This document shows, piece by piece, positions 63,753-64,000 of a stretch of DNA of 64,000 bases (the stretch's first letter is position 1; every line of letters begins with the position of its first letter). The notes beneath the pieces are model-generated. The model was given only the letters and a program-made list of their open reading frames with translations. It was not told where the DNA came from and searched no databases. The translations under genes and the position numbers were made by a program. The stretch lies in assembly GCA_945862325.1 (NCBI GenBank), contig CAMAXZ010000004.1, forward strand, positions 1 through 64,000, given 5' to 3'. The DNA comes from Klebsiella pneumoniae (lineage in GTDB: Bacteria; Myxococcota_A; UBA796; SXON01).

Positions 63753-64000
63753 ATGGTTCGTGACGCCGCCATCGTCCTCCTGACCCTCAACGAGGTCGAG
63801 GGTCTCACCACGCTGTGGGACCGCATCCCCTTCGGCGCCTTCCGCGAGGTGTTCGCCGTCGACGGCGGCAGCACCGACGGCACCCGCGAGCTGCTCGCCG
63901 CGCGCGGGATCCCGTGGGTGCCTCAGCCGATCCGCGGCCGCGGAGTCGCCTTCCGGGTGGCCGCCGAGGCGAGCCGCGCCGAGCGCCTCGTGTTCTACAG
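63753..64000 (+). CDS. Family 2 glycosyltransferase, truncated by window end
   Basis: The first 82 codons: I-V-L-L-T-L-N-E-V-E-G-L, V-F-A-V-D-G-G-S-T-D-G-T-R, then R-G-R-G-V-A-F, the normal start of a DPM1-like or dolichol-phosphate-type glycosyltransferase (V-D-G-G-S-T-D-G-T). The gene continues beyond 64000. Confidence 0.88.
   Translation, partial: MVRDAAIVLLTLNEVEGLTTLWDRIPFGAFREVFAVDGGSTDGTRELLAARGIPWVPQPIRGRGVAFRVAAEASRAERLVFY

Overview
The window joins a complete-looking transposable (Mu-type) prophage, about 181-30282, to roughly 34 kb of chromosome from a very GC-rich Gram-negative bacterium. A Myxococcota-like host is the best guess. The evidence is a secreted metallopeptidase with an Asp/Thr-rich linker and a MYXO-CTERM-like tail (Cys-Gly-Cys-Gly, hydrophobic helix, Arg cluster), many short lipoproteins, EF-hand and Cys-rich repeat lipoproteins, and an F0 a/c operon separate from the rest of the ATP synthase. 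This is an inference from gene style; no rRNA or tRNA is visible.

Prophage layout. The ends are inverted repeats beginning 5'-TGAACAGG with an inner CTAACCAGAA block. A leftward early operon (about 12.1 kb down to 0.48 kb) runs from a Ner-like regulator through small regulatory proteins, a DUF3102-like protein, DDE transposase (MuA-like), AAA ATPase (MuB/ExeA-like), Gam, small proteins, GemA, a coiled-coil protein, a DnaB-type helicase, a collagen-like fibre protein and a glycosyltransferase. Most neighbouring genes overlap by 4 nt. A divergent repressor (12139) faces it across a 35-bp operator region. Rightward late genes (13.3-30.1 kb) encode a Mu-like head (terminase pair, DUF935 portal, protease/scaffold, decoration protein, gpT-like major head) and a siphovirus-type tail (connector proteins, tube, chaperone with a probable frameshift, tape measure, distal tail proteins), ending with a DUF5675 protein. 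The plan combines a Mu-like head with a long non-contractile tail, and the early module is inverted relative to Mu.

The prophage flanks do not match. The left flank encodes (minus strand) what looks like the end of a PKS/NRPS-type thioesterase. The right flank is the middle of a plus-strand metallopeptidase that lacks its N-terminus. No 5-bp target duplication is seen, so the junctions reflect rearrangement, an adjacent deletion or inversion, or an assembly join between two insertion copies.

Host region (30.3-64 kb): glycosyltransferase, TPR-GGDEF protein, glutathione peroxidase, thioesterase, Cys-repeat lipoprotein, NhaA, exported thiol-dioxygenase-like lipoprotein, EF-hand lipoprotein, ECF sigma factor with a membrane partner, TPP riboswitch-thiC, DksA-like protein, an ettA/methyltransferase/lipoprotein operon, TlpA-like thioredoxin, fatty-acid hydroxylase, aspartic-protease-like protein, a degenerate Nudix protein, Nfu-type scaffold, DUF1704 peptidase, cytidine deaminase, acyltransferase, CtlX, adenylate cyclase, TldD/TldE, an atpI-like/atpB/atpE operon closed by a strong terminator, an SGNH hydrolase and a glycosyltransferase cut by the window end.
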